From positions 20,567-84,566 of the forward strand of contig JAQJVL010002720.1 in the NCBI GenBank assembly GCA_035578905.1: a DNA stretch of 64,000 bases, written 5' to 3'. This document shows positions 24,180-35,150 of the stretch, piece after piece. Within the stretch, counting starts at the first letter, position 1. Each line of letters begins with the position of its first letter. Both the position numbers and the translations under genes were made by a program. The notes under the pieces were generated by a model, which saw only the letters and a program-made list of their open reading frames with translations, did no database searches and was not told the DNA's origin. Source of the DNA: Stictocephala bisonia (lineage: Eukaryota > Arthropoda > Insecta > Hemiptera > Membracidae).

Positions 24180-24370
24180 TATTTATTTATCCTTAAGACA
24201 CCGATTGTCAAGATATGAGCAAAACTAGATTTCGAATAAGTGTAGACGATCGAGTGTAGTCATTGTTACTATCTGAATTCGACTTAGCTCAGAAAGGACT
24301 ATTCATTAATAGCCCGATAGCCAGGGCAACTATGGGACCTACAGCTTTACGTGGAATCCAAACCACATTA
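24180..24370 (-). repeat. SINE-like repeat, 3' half (family copy 1)
   Basis: The reverse complement matches 35415-35592 and 63270-63460. Shared text includes a GTAGGTCCCATAGTTGCCC-like segment, CTATTGGGCTATTAATAAAT, TCCTTTCTGAGCTAAGTCGA and a GGCGTCTTA-type end followed by a GATAAATAAAT tail. It is truncated at its 5' side. Confidence 0.75.
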
Positions 24371-24379
24371 TAACATCCT

Positions 24380-25345
24380 TACCCCAAAACAGTCGCTATT
24401 TGCAAGTGAGGATGAAACATTTCGCCGCAAAGGTTCGTTTTATCTGTGACTAGGACAACTACGTAGTTTGGCCACCAAGTTCCCGACGTCTGAGAACGCA
24501 GAAGCAAACAAAGGCTGTTCTGAATTCGTTGTTTAATTTGAAGTACACATTCTTATTATTTTATATTGTATAGTTTTTAAAGGTATTGTGTGCTTAACTT
24601 TTCTGCCTAAAAACAGTTTCTACCTAAAACAACAACTTGAGACACATCCCCCCCACCAAACTGGAAGTCATGCCATACAGGGGGATGGCTCAAAACCAGA
24701 CAAGCGCTGGGATCACGGGCGGCAGTCGGAGGGTTAAATCATAACTCGTCAGCTGAGCGAAAAAAAATATTTATTACAAAAGAATTCAACAAATTTTGGC
24801 TGAAGGCTACTATTAAAAAATTATACTCCAAATAAATAAATACAATATGAAACACAAAATAAACAATTAATTACACAATTTGCGAAAGCAACAAATACAA
24901 CAACAGATGTGCCTATATGTAGAGTTATTAGAAAGACAAAATTCAAGAGAAATTTACCTTAAAAAATTTAGAAATTTGAACAAAACCAAATAACCGGCAA
25001 TTTAGCCCATAACCCATGATTCCACCGAGGCCAGGTAGTCAGCCGTAATCCCTGGGCAGCTCCGAATTGATATTAAAAGTAAAACGTTATTAAATAATCC
25101 CCTTTTGGTGAAGTAATTTTAAAATTAAGAAATTAAAAAGAAAATATAGCACGGTATCGTTTTATCAAAAAACCAGACTAGCATTACACAGCACAAAATA
25201 AATACCAACTTATTAACTAGGCCTAACATAACAGAGAAAAACATATATAATTTAAAGTTAGTAGAAATATCAATGTTTAAAGACGTAACTAAATATTTTG
25301 AAATAACAGAATAACAAATTATTCCTTTTTATTTGGAAAGGACAT
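24380..25345. other. Gene-less stretch
   Basis: No coding signal. A C/G-rich patch at 24640-24730 includes C runs and GGGCGGCAGTCGGAGGG. The remainder is AT-rich. Confidence 0.4.
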
Positions 25346-25655
25346 TTTTACTCCTTTCAAGATTCAAGATCTTTATTTGTCATTAAGTAATACAAGTATC
25401 ACAATAGACATCGTCAAACATATTATGATTAGACATTTAAAAATATTAATTCTAGTCACAAATCAGATAATATAGAATATTTTCAGTCAAATAGGATATA
25501 AAAAATTAAAATTAGTTATGTTATAATCCAAGGATATATAGCTAAATTTACAAATTAGCCTACAAATATAGTTGTTCACAAAAAATAATAAACAAACAGA
25601 TAAAACAAAACAGTCCACACAAAACATTAGTCAAAACACAAAGATTTTGAATGTT

Positions 25656-28600
25656 TTAATCAAATTCCAAATCAGACATGTTATGCTTCAAGTAATCATT
25701 TACTGAGTAAAAGGGTCTTGATGAAAACCACTCTCTAAGTACTCTTTTAAATTTGTTAAATGAGACATTTGAGGCCGAAATAGGTAATGTATTGAATAAT
25801 TTTATTTGCATGTAAAGGTGGCTATTTATTAACTTGCTTAATCTGAAAGATGGTAAGTCCAATTTTTCATGATTTGTTGTAGAATATGAATGTACAGTCA
25901 GTCTATATTTATGGTGTACCAAATTTTCTTGGTGTGGTAAATAAATAAGCTTGGTAAAGTTAGAATTTTTTTAAAGTTGAAATGTTCAAAGCAGCTTTCG
26001 GTATTTTTAATCCCCATAATAATTCTCATAGCCTTCTTTTGACAAATAAAAACCCTTGCTGCACCTGGACAATTTCCCCATAACCTAATTCCATATATAA
26101 GATGAGGATGGAAAAAGCCATAATATGCTGTAGCTGTAATTAACATGTTGTGACTAACACATGACTTTAATTTTCTCAAAAGAAAAAGAACCCTGGAGAG
26201 TTTTGAGTGACATGTGTTATTTGGGAGTCTCAGGACAGTTTATTATCAAGGTGTAATCCCAAAGGTTTAACTGATTTATTTTCAAAAGCGATATTTTGGA
26301 GGCTAAAAGAGATTTCTTCAGTCTTTTCAGGATTAATTTTAAGATTATTTGATTCAAACCAAAAATGTGATTTTAAAAAGGTTGATTTTAGTTTTGTATG
26401 TGCTTTAATGGGTTATGGTCAATTTAAAAAAAGGTAGTATCATCAGCAAATAGAACAGTGGTTTTTGAAATGTAGGATGGTAGGTCGTTAATAGCAATTA
26501 CAAACAAAAGCGGACCTAAAATAGAACCTTGGCGAACTCCTAATAGTACCTCCTTTATATCGGATTTTTCACTACCAACAACTACCATTTGCCTTCGATT
26601 TTCTAAATAGGATTTGAATAACTTAAGTTCAGTATTTTTTATCCCATAAAATTCTAATTTCTGAATAATAATATTGTGAGATATACTATCGAAAGCCTTG
26701 CTAAGATCTACGAGAACAGAGCACACTACCTTCTTACTCTCAAAAGCAAGAAGAATTTCATTTACAATTGTTTCTACAGCTTGGACTGTAGACCTGCCAG
26801 GAATAAATCCAAACTGAGATGAACTAAACATGTTGTGTGTGTTAAAGAATTGAAAAGTTTGATTTTTTATAATAGCTTCAACAACTTTACCAAAGATTGG
26901 AACTAATGAAATTGGGGTCTGTAACTTGAAGGACTATATTTGTCATTTTTCTTATAGAGAGGTACTGTTTTTGAAATTTTCCATAAAGTTGGGAAAACAC
27001 CTGAATTTAAAATGGTATTTGCAATATGTGATATGGTAAAATAAAAGTCACAAATGATATATCTAAGAATATAATTAGATATGCCAAAATAATCTTCACT
27101 TTTTGAGTTGCTAAAATTTTGAACAATTCTTATGACGTCATTTGGACTTACTTGTGAAAAAGAGAATAACTGGTCACCACAATTACTATTTTTAAGTGAA
27201 GCTGTTAGTAATTGTTGTGAATTATTTAGGTTGTTTTGTAATGAAATATTTTGGGAACTATTAAGAAAAAAATCGTTGAATACATTAGCTGGTATGGTTG
27301 GAAGGATGTTATTTCTCGAATTTACTCCAATTTCATTTTTAATTATGGACCAGGCAGCCTTACATTTATTATCTGAACCTAATATATATTTTTCATTAAA
27401 GTCCATTTTAGCCAATCTAATTTCTTTTTTGTAAAGATACCTAGCTTTTGTAAACAGTTTTTGATGTTCAGGACCTAAACATGATCTGTCTCTGAGAACC
27501 ATAACCAAATCCCTAATCTGAGCAAGCTTAGGTGTAAACCACTTAGTTTTATTTTTATTGTTATTAGATTTAGGTTTTAGCTTAGTTTTAATTGGGCAAT
27601 TATCATTAAAGTATGAAATAAACCTATCAGAAAATATTGTACACATTTCATCCATATTTATACTTCTACTGTACATATCACTCCAGTTTTCAGTTGATAG
27701 CTTATATTTTAAGTCATTTAGATTGTCAGTGCCTAGTTTTCTAAAAGTAATGTTCGTGTTACGTTCTCCCCCTAACATTGTATCTTTAAAACTGTTGATT
27801 AATAAACTATCTATTCTTAACCATAAAATATTTTGGTCAGCAATGCAAGTTTTTACAACATTTTTCTCCAATACAGAACTGTTATAGTTTGTAATTACGT
27901 TATCTATGCATGATTTTTTTCTAGTATTTTGTGAAAACAAACAGTATGCGTTATAGAATTTCAACATATTAATTAATGTATGTACAATGGGTTTATCTTT
28001 TCTTATGTCTATATTAAAATCACTAAGAATAAAGAACTTATAATTTTCTTTTACAATTGAAACAAGCAAATTTTCCAATTTGTCAACAAAAGTAAGGCTG
28101 TTCGATCTAGCACAATATACTGAAATTGTAAGCACTCTAGAAGGCAATAATTTAATTGAGCATACCTCAAAATTAGACTCGTGCAAAGTTTTCAACATTA
28201 AATTTTTCAAATCCCAGGTTCTCTTGGATTAAAATTGATGACCCACCATAGCCTTCAGTTCGGCAATAAGATGAACCTAACTTGTATGCTTTTGGAATGT
28301 AAACATGAATTTCATCGGTTTGAGGCCAGTGTTCATTTAAGGAAACTATTTGAGCAGGGAAGTCATTGAAAATAACCTCTAATTCATTAATAGAGTTTCT
28401 AATGGACTGAATATTTAAATTAAATAAAAATAAATCTGAGTTTTTTATTTTTGGAAATTTGTTAGAATTAAACGTGGATTGGGTTTGATTTTCTATCAAG
28501 CCAAAAAAGGAGGCTTCATTTTTCATAAAAAAAAATGCCACTGTTTGCACTTGAGTCACCAATAGTTTTATTTAAAGACTGGTTTTGACTTTTTGGTTCT

Positions 28601-28752
28601 ATTTCATTCAATGGTACATCATAGTTATGAACATGGGGAATATTTTGGACTTCAGAGTTGGAGGTCATTGACAGTAAATCATATGTAGGAGATAGCAACT
28701 GAGGATCCACACCAATCACAGCGCCAACACCACCAACCCCAGAGAGAATCAA
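25656..28752 (-). pseudogene. LINE ORF2: endonuclease and reverse transcriptase, frameshifted
   Basis: Pieces in order: 28752-28516, a proline/asparagine-rich lead. 28562-28173, start of an APE-type endonuclease with NLNIQSIRNS and SLNEHW (metal-binding Glu). 28210-26903, with ILSDFNID (usual GDFN), ADQN where SDH is expected, and SSYRP of the reverse transcriptase. 26831-26424, with SQFGFIPGRST, LVDLSKAFDS, GVRQGSILGPLLF and FADD (active site). 26179-25656, the C-terminal part with RLWGNCPG and WFSSRPFYSVNDYL. There are frameshifts at about 28540, 28190, 26870, 26420-26180 and 25910. It is non-functional, although the polymerase FADD is present. Confidence 0.85.
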
Positions 28753-29510
28753 CCCCCATCACTGGACACAGGCGTAGGTTGCAGTTGGGTAGGGGGAGAT
28801 GTTACATCCTCACTCTGTGACTGAGGTAGTCTACTGCTGTCAGTGGGTAATAACGGGTCCGTTGTAAATCCGCTGACGTCAACTGCTGCCGGAACATTGA
28901 GTCTCATTTGATGGACTTCAGTTGCAAAACCTTCTTTAAGGCGTTTTAATAGCTCAGGGTATGGCAAGTTACCTCTTCCCGTGTATAAGTCAGACATTAC
29001 AATGACCACTGAGACACCTGTGACATTATAAAAACTAACAATGTTTTTAACGAAATGTTCAGGTACGACTCGATCTCTACAACATCCCATAGGTGAGCAT
29101 ATAAAGGTTTGTACATTTTGCTTGGAAAATTCCTTAGCTAGTTGGTCAAAAGCAGCATTGTAAAAAGAGTAATTATTGTCCCTAGGTTTTTTAAAAAATG
29201 TTGCCTTTGTTACCAAGCTAAATATTTTTGCACCGCTTGTTTCTTTCTGTAAGGTCAAGCTAGAATCACAGTAATCTGCATTAGTAGGTTTCCCAAAAGA
29301 CTCCTTAAAAGCCACAGCCACTCCAGAACTCATATTTTTTCGTGATAGAAATCAGCTGACACACAATGAGCGAAACCAACATCCGGATTATTTCTAAGGT
29401 GTTTAATTATTTGTCTCATGTCAGTTTCAATTACTTTGATGTTAGGATGTACTGATGATAGAGAGAGCAAATCTGGCAAGAAAAGGGGTGATACACTAGT
29501 GTTATTTTGA
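28749..29510 (-). pseudogene. Macrodomain (TARG1/OARD1-like) in LINE ORF1
   Basis: The minus-strand frame from about 29510 reads NIKVIETDMRQ then VGFAHCVSADF and hits TGA near 29334. A one-base shift at an A-run gives MSSGVAVAFKESFGKP, then IFSLVTKATFFKKP, then SPMGCCRDRVVPEHF, and ends with a Pro/Ser/Thr-rich tail. From memory of the family, human TARG1 has [20 protein letters not shown], then ITKKRASHKPTY, then MPRIGCGLDRLQW. The match runs in the same order and spacing and keeps the Lys and Asp positions thought to be catalytic. TARG1 removes ADP-ribose from glutamate. A retroelement role (binding ADP-ribosylated host protein or nucleic acid) is inference. It lies immediately after the SGNH domain and was probably one ORF1 protein with it. 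Confidence 0.6.
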
Positions 29511-30239
29511 GTTTGTAAATCCGGCTTGGAGGAAACTGTAACTTGATGTAGAACCTTGTCCTTTAGAACACCATCTACTTAGAGCATTAATGGCAGCAAA
29601 AGCTAGTTTTGATTTCCCACGATGATTAAGATGAAGTCCATGTGATGTAAAATAGAGGCCTTTAAAATTATCCAAGTTGATCAAGTGTAGGTTATCAATT
29701 CTAAAACATAATTCTGTGATATAATTATTAACTTCAATTATATCTAAAATAACTTGGTGCGTCATAGATATGTCATACCTAAACGGTATTTTACACAGGA
29801 AGACTGGTCTCACTTTGCAAACTTGTAATAATTTTCCTTCTAAGTCACTGTATAAGCTTGATAATGTCCCATTTAGGCTATCATTCGTTCCTCCCAGTAT
29901 GATCAGAGGGATCTCTTTCTCAATAGAAGCTGATTCTATAACTTGTATCAGGGTGGTGTTTGCTCGCACATACCCAAAGGTTTTTATTTTCCCTGAGCTG
30001 TAGACTTCAATTTTGTTAGCTATGTCTCTGCCCTGACTGTCGGCACAGAGTGTCACTTTAATTTCTGGACATGCAGTTGTTGAATTTGTTTTACTATTAT
30101 GTCCCTCCCTCATAAGTCCAACCCTACGTCCACGTCGTGAGGGACGGGCAACGTCATTAGTAGGAGATTGCCTGTGGGGGCGAGGCCAGCGGGGACTTCG
30201 TGTGCCCTGGTACCTGCAAGGTTGCTGGTAAGGCTGCAC
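29502..30239 (-). pseudogene. LINE ORF1: SGNH (GDSL-like) hydrolase domain
   Basis: The 245-residue frame begins in an Arg/Pro-rich segment (GTRSPRWPRPHRQSP). It contains LCADSQGRDIANK (Ser68 nucleophile block; GDS is ADS here), IILGGTNDS (residues 114-121, block III with Asn119) and TSHGLHLNHRGK (His203), where Asp usually precedes GLHL and here is His200. Esterase-like ORF1 proteins are known in CR1-group LINEs and are thought to act on lipids or membranes during mobilisation. The first codon is internal, because the true N-terminus is cut off by the RTE insertion and resumes at about 33262. The frame ends at 29502 and the macrodomain follows in another frame. Confidence 0.75.
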
Positions 30240-30393
30240 AGGAACTTTGAAAATGACGGCTAACAGGGCTCTGGTGAAGCTGCGACAGGCCTAGCAAGCC
30301 GGTAGTGGATTAAAATATGCTTTCAAGAATAAACACAGCCTCGGAAAGGACGGAATTAAACGGCAACAACTTGGCAATCAAACAAAAATCAGA

Positions 30394-33240
30394 TTGGGAA
30401 CAATAAATTTAGTTACGTTAAGAGGTAAGATGGAAGAAGTGGTGGAGGTGATGAGGAGAAGAAGTTTGGATATATTGGGAATCAGCGAAACAAGATGGAA
30501 AGGTAGGGGAGAGAGAGAGGTGGGGTTTGGATATAAGATATGGTGGTCTGGAGGGGAGAATGGTAGGAGAAATGGGGTGGCAATAGTGATGAGCAAGAAG
30601 ATGACGAGTAGTGTAATAAATGTTGAGCCAGTAAATGACAGATTAATTAAGATCACAATTAGGATGGGGAGAGAGATGATGGATATAATACAAGCATATG
30701 CACCACAAACAGGATGTACAGAAGAAGAGAAAGTAGAGTTTGAAGAGGAGCTTGAAAGACAACTAAGAGAAGAGAAATCTGTGATAATTGGAGATATGAA
30801 TGCACGAGTAGGAATGGATAGACAGGGATATGAAGAGATTATGGGAGGCTATGGGATAGGGGAAAGGAATCAGGAAGGAGAGAAGTTGTTGGACTTATGT
30901 TTGAGGAATGAAGTGATAGTGGGAAACACGTGGCACGCGAAGAGGGAGAGTCAGAAGTTCACTAGGTATAGTTGGAATGGAGAACACCCAAGTTTGATAG
31001 ACTACGTGTTAGTTAAAAAGTGTTTACAACCTTTTTTGATAGATGTAAAAGTTATACCAAGTGAAAACCTGGGGGGGGATCACAGATTACTGATAGCGGT
31101 TTTTAAGTGGTTCAAAATTGGAAGGTTTGCAAGGTTGACAAGGATTAAAACATGGAAATTGAGGGACAGAGAAGTAAAGGAGGACTTTGTGAAGAAATTA
31201 AAAGAAAAAGTACCCAGAGATGAAAGTAAAACAGGAGAGGAGGAATGGATAAGATTCAAAAAGGCAATAGTTGAAACAGCGGAGGAAACGTGCGGAAGAA
31301 CATCAGGGAGGAAAAGGGATAAAGAGACACCATGGTGGAACGAAGGAATTGCGGAAGCAATTAAGAATAAAAATAGAGCTTGGAGAGAGTGGTTTAAGGA
31401 AAGGACAGATGAGAAAAGGGAGCGATGGAAGAGACTTGACAAAGAAGCAAAAAAGATGGTAAAGGAAGCTAAAGAAAAGTCATGGAAGGAATTTGAAGAA
31501 AAAATGAAGTCAAATTTTGAAGGAAATAAGAAGATCTTTTATGGATTGATAAAAAATAAGACAAAACCAAAAGAAATGATGACTAAAGTAATAGATGTGA
31601 GTGGGGAAATTAAATGGAAGGAGCAGGAGGTGTTGGAAACATGGAAAGATTATTTTAAGGAATTGTTAGAAGGAACGGAGGTGGAAGAAGATGGAATGGG
31701 AGAGGAGATGATTAATACTGAAGACGATGAAAACTTAAGTATAGGAGAATTGGAAAAAGCGGTAAAGGAGATGAAGGATGGAAAGTCACCAGGAGAGGAT
31801 GAAGTGACGGTGGAGATGATTAAAGCGGCAGGACCGATGGGAATGCAATGGTTATACAGAGTGATGAGGGGGATATGGAAAAGTAAGAGGATACCAAAAG
31901 ACTGGGAAATGGGCATAATTGTACCAATTTATAAAAAAGGGAACAAACAGAAGTGTGAGAATTATAGGGGGATAACCCTTTTGTGTCAGAGTATGAAGAT
32001 CTACGAAAGGTTACTGCTTCAAAAAATAAAACCAGTACTGGAAGAAACAGGAAGAGAGGAGCAGTGTGGATTTAGAAGAGGTAGGTCAACAGTAGATGCG
32101 ATTTTTGTGATAAGGCAAGTGCTGGAAAAGAGATGGGAGTATGGAAAGGATACAGTGATAGCGTTCATAGATTTACAAAAAGCATATGACAAAGTGAAGA
32201 GAGAAATGATTTGGGAGAATCTGAGAAGAAGAGGGATAAAGGAGGGGATAATTGAAAGGATTAGGAATCTTTATGAAATATGTAAAAGTAAAGTAAGGAT
32301 AGAAGAAAAATTCACGCAATCCTTTAAAACAGAGAGAGGTGTAAGACAGGGTAGTGTACTATCACCTTTTCTTTTCAATGTGATCATGGATGAAATCATT
32401 GCAGGGGTTCAGATGGACAGAAGAGCTGAGGACTTGAAGGTGGTTGCATATGCAGATGATGTAATGATATGGGAAGAAAGAGAAGAAGAGTTGGAACGAG
32501 AGTTGGCGAAATGGGCAGAAGTGGCAAAGAAGTATGGACTGAAGATGAATGTACAAAAATGTAAGGTAATGAAGGTGGGAAGAATGGATGGAGGAAATGA
32601 AGATATATCAATTCAAGGGAATGTCCTGGAAAGAGTGGAAGATTTCTGTTATTTGGGTAGTACAATAACAAGCAAGGGTACGATGACAAAGGAAATAGGA
32701 AAAAGAATTTGGAAAAGTGGACAGTTTTTCAATCTAGTGAAAAAGATACTATGGAATTGGAATATTGGGAAGGAGGCAAAATTGTTAATGTATAAAATGT
32801 ATTACCAGCCAATCTTATTATATGGAGCGGAGACATGGACATGGAATAAAGGTGACATCAGCAGATTACAAGCAGCGGAGATGAGATTCCTGAGGGGAAT
32901 AGAGAAGGTTAGTAGAAGGGACAGAATAAGAAATGAAGTAATCAGAGAGAGGCTGGGAGTAATAACATTACAGGAAACGATGGAAAGAAGGAGGATACAG
33001 TGGATGGGTCATGTGAAGAGGATGGAAGATAACAGAATGCCAAAGATAGCCTTGGAGAAACAAGAGGGAGGAAGGAGACCGAGGGGAAGGCCGAGAGGAA
33101 GATGGATAGACCAGGTGTGGAGGGATGTGGAGAGAAGGGGACGTCGGAGGGTACAGGTGGAGGAGGAGAAGACGTGGAGAGACAGACAGAAGTGGAAGAG
33201 GCTGTGTCAGACGACCTGCGAAAGCGGAAACGTTGACTGA
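30394..33240 (+). CDS. RTE-type endonuclease-reverse transcriptase
   Basis: A 948-codon open frame; the first ATG is at 30430 and the frame is open back to 30295, so the start is uncertain. The N-terminal endonuclease/exonuclease/phosphatase domain covers residues 1-235, with ILGISETRW (Glu32), IIGDMNARVG (Asp134, Asn136) and GGDHRLL (Asp229, His230). The reverse transcriptase covers about 440-780, with FIDLQKAYDK (Asp593), GVRQGSVLSPFLF and YADD (686-689). The C-terminal tail has RRRIQWMGHVKRMED and an Arg/Gly-rich RRPRGRPRGRW. Insect relatives are often annotated as craniofacial development protein 2-like. It nicks target DNA and reverse-transcribes its own RNA there. All expected catalytic residues are present and there is no internal stop, so it may be active. 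Confidence 0.9.
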   Translation: MGTINLVTLRGKMEEVVEVMRRRSLDILGISETRWKGRGEREVGFGYKIWWSGGENGRRNGVAIVMSKKMTSSVINVEPVNDRLIKITIRMGREMMDIIQAYAPQTGCTEEEKVEFEEELERQLREEKSVIIGDMNARVGMDRQGYEEIMGGYGIGERNQEGEKLLDLCLRNEVIVGNTWHAKRESQKFTRYSWNGEHPSLIDYVLVKKCLQPFLIDVKVIPSENLGGDHRLLIAVFKWFKIGRFARLTRIKTWKLRDREVKEDFVKKLKEKVPRDESKTGEEEWIRFKKAIVETAEETCGRTSGRKRDKETPWWNEGIAEAIKNKNRAWREWFKERTDEKRERWKRLDKEAKKMVKEAKEKSWKEFEEKMKSNFEGNKKIFYGLIKNKTKPKEMMTKVIDVSGEIKWKEQEVLETWKDYFKELLEGTEVEEDGMGEEMINTEDDENLSIGELEKAVKEMKDGKSPGEDEVTVEMIKAAGPMGMQWLYRVMRGIWKSKRIPKDWEMGIIVPIYKKGNKQKCENYRGITLLCQSMKIYERLLLQKIKPVLEETGREEQCGFRRGRSTVDAIFVIRQVLEKRWEYGKDTVIAFIDLQKAYDKVKREMIWENLRRRGIKEGIIERIRNLYEICKSKVRIEEKFTQSFKTERGVRQGSVLSPFLFNVIMDEIIAGVQMDRRAEDLKVVAYADDVMIWEEREEELERELAKWAEVAKKYGLKMNVQKCKVMKVGRMDGGNEDISIQGNVLERVEDFCYLGSTITSKGTMTKEIGKRIWKSGQFFNLVKKILWNWNIGKEAKLLMYKMYYQPILLYGAETWTWNKGDISRLQAAEMRFLRGIEKVSRRDRIRNEVIRERLGVITLQETMERRRIQWMGHVKRMEDNRMPKIALEKQEGGRRPRGRPRGRWIDQVWRDVERRGRRRVQVEEEKTWRDRQKWKRLCQTTCESGNVD

Positions 33241-33260
33241 TGATGATGATGATGATGATT
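33236..33260 (+). repeat. (TGA)n tail of the RTE element
   Basis: TGATGATGATGATGATGAT overlapping the stop codon; 3' trinucleotide repeats of this type are used by RTE LINEs in reverse-transcription priming. Confidence 0.85.
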
Positions 33261-33261
33261 A

Positions 33262-33631
33262 TGTCCATTATTATTTGTATTAAATTGGTTCTGCAATTCC
33301 TTCCCTACGTTTCTCCCACCATTGCTATGATTTTTTATTCTTCTATTGATATTAGGGGGTGACAACTTAGCAGTAAAAAGCTTTTCAGGATGACCATATT
33401 GACTATTTCTACTTTGATCAAGTTTTTGAAGGACATCAAACCTGTTTTAGTCTCTACAGTGTTGTTGCCTGTTTGTAAATATTTGATACGGCTGTGATTC
33501 TTTGATTTAGGGTTCACTTGAATCCAGTTGTTTGGTTTATTATCACACGTGTTCTCATTAAAACTTGCAGTAGATTCAGATAGAGGATCGCGGTCTTTAG
33601 ATACAGGAGATTTCCCATTCTTCTTAATCAT
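33262..33631 (-). pseudogene. LINE ORF1 N-terminus (5' of the nested insertion)
   Basis: A plausible ORF1 start is the ATG at 33631 (MIKKNGKSPVSKDRDPLSES). The frame runs to TGNNTV and, after a shift near 33430, continues RFDVLQKLDQSRNSQYGHP and an Asn-rich NTNNNGHN that ends at the RTE tail. It is polar, low-complexity and lysine/asparagine-rich, as expected for a nucleic-acid-binding ORF1 start, with no zinc finger visible. On the other side of the insertion the protein resumes with QPYQQPCRYQG. Confidence 0.5.
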
Positions 33632-33839
33632 CAATTTGTAAAATAATATCAACTTATGGTCACTAGATTGGACGTTTAAAACCATACAGCGTTCACTATA
33701 ACTTATTATAATAATAAACACGAACCGTACAATTGAAATAGGAAATAATGCTTTGACCCGCTGACGGTAAACTTGCATGGGTAAACAATAAATTAAATAG
33801 GACTTTTGAAATTTAAAAATATTTCTAAGCATACGTTTA

Positions 33840-35145
33840 AACTAGCCATTTTATAACAGATGAACAAACAACATAAATTAAAAACAAATCAACCATGTTG
33901 TTGCTAAATTAACAATGATTTACACCAAAATTTAAAAAGTTTTCATAATTTTAACATTTTAACTAATGAGGAGACGTGTACAGACAAATAAATGTGGAAT
34001 TATATGAATATGTATGTACTCTTTATCACAAAACGGTGACTAAACATGATTAAAAAATGTTAAAAAAAAGAACAACCAAAGATACAAATACAATACACGT
34101 GCCACAATAAAGTGTATACCCTATAGTTTAGACCTTAAACCCTTGATTTTAGCTAACAATAGTTGGGAATAATACATTGAAAGTTAGTAGTCAAACTATA
34201 AAAGCCGATATAATGGAAATCCATTTATAATAAATGCCAACATTTTAATGGATTATTTTTTTAAATGTAAAAGTTACATACAGTTATTTTTTATTGTTAA
34301 AAAAAAACGAATTAAAAAACACAAATATCAAGTCAGAGGAATGTAACGTACAACGTGAATAAATAAACATAAGTAAAAATAAGTTGTATTTTGTTTAAAT
34401 ACTCTGAGTACTCCCACCAAGTCAAGTGACCTACATTCAGGGCTATGATAGGTCAAAACATCCAATATGAATAACACATAGATTTAAAAAAATATTATTA
34501 ATTTTCTACAATTGGTTGATAAGAATGTATTTGTAGGGATAAAGTGTTTGAATACAAAAAAATCTTTATTAACTGACCCAAGTTTCCACTCCACCCAAGG
34601 GGTAGGGTCTCGACGCGTTAGGAGTATTTTAACGTGCCTCCTTCCCCAGTAGGCTTATGCACGTGTTAGGAGCCCCATCCATCGCACCTAACGGTCATGG
34701 CCAGTCCATAACTAAATTGCCACGTCCCAGTTATTTTTGTTTTTCTCATTTTTATATTTTGTTTAATACCTAGCTAACTGCGTGCCACTTTACTCAGTGA
34801 AACCTTTCAATGTAACACGTAATCTACCAGGGATTTTATTATATATTTTTTTTCCTAGAAAATCTCACACCCTGGACTTACAGAGTTTAGGTCAGCCATA
34901 GACTATACCATTCACACGCATACAAATACACGTAGCATACGAGGGCCCGGACTCGCAGCAATTATGTCTGCCTGTATGGTGTTAAGACCGCCAGAGGGCT
35001 AATGCGTTTTATGTCTGCCTTGGAGAACGGTCGTCCGATATTTTTAATTGAATTTGGGCCGCCCTCACGTCGAGGGTACAGTATTCCACACAAGTTTCCT
35101 GGACTTACAGAGTTTAAGCCAGCCATAGAACATGCACAGAGCTAG
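33840..35145. other. Gene-less stretch with an internal direct repeat
   Basis: 33840-34575 is AT-rich without signal. 34576-35145 is less AT-rich and contains CTGGACTTACAGAGTTTA followed by a GGTCAGCCATAG-like segment twice (about 34873 and 35099). It also has GGGTAGGGTCTCGACG and CCGCCAGAGGG. It looks transposon-derived but I cannot name the family. Confidence 0.4.
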
Positions 35146-35150
35146 GAACT

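Larger units (their letters stand above)
30241..33262 (+). mobile_element. RTE-type LINE, apparently intact, nested in the CR1-group LINE
   Basis: It has a single long ORF (endonuclease plus reverse transcriptase), no separate ORF1, and a 3' end in a (TGA)n/(GAT)n microsatellite at 33236-33260, which is the RTE hallmark. Its orientation is opposite to its host LINE. The left edge lies between 30241 and 30295; I could not find a clear target-site duplication. The uninterrupted ORF suggests a young insertion. Confidence 0.8.
25350..33835 (-). mobile_element. CR1-group LINE, decayed, split by a nested RTE insertion
   Basis: On the minus strand the order is: ORF1 N-terminus (about 33631-33262), [RTE insertion], SGNH hydrolase, macrodomain-like region, ORF2 endonuclease, reverse transcriptase, C-terminal domain. 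The 3' end has an AATAAAGATCTTGAATCTTG tail near 25360, a polyadenylation-like signal with a short direct repeat, as in CR1/L2-type elements. Many frameshifts disable it. The nested insertion shows this element is older than the RTE copy. Confidence 0.8.

Noticed and set aside
27132..27887. Plus-strand frames of 100-109 codons
   Set aside because: Antisense shadows of the LINE ORF2 pseudogene.
30378..33268. Several minus-strand frames of 60-120 codons under the RTE ORF
   Set aside because: Shadows of the 948-codon coding frame; rich in Ser, Pro, Leu and Phe as expected of antisense to Lys/Glu/Arg-rich coding.
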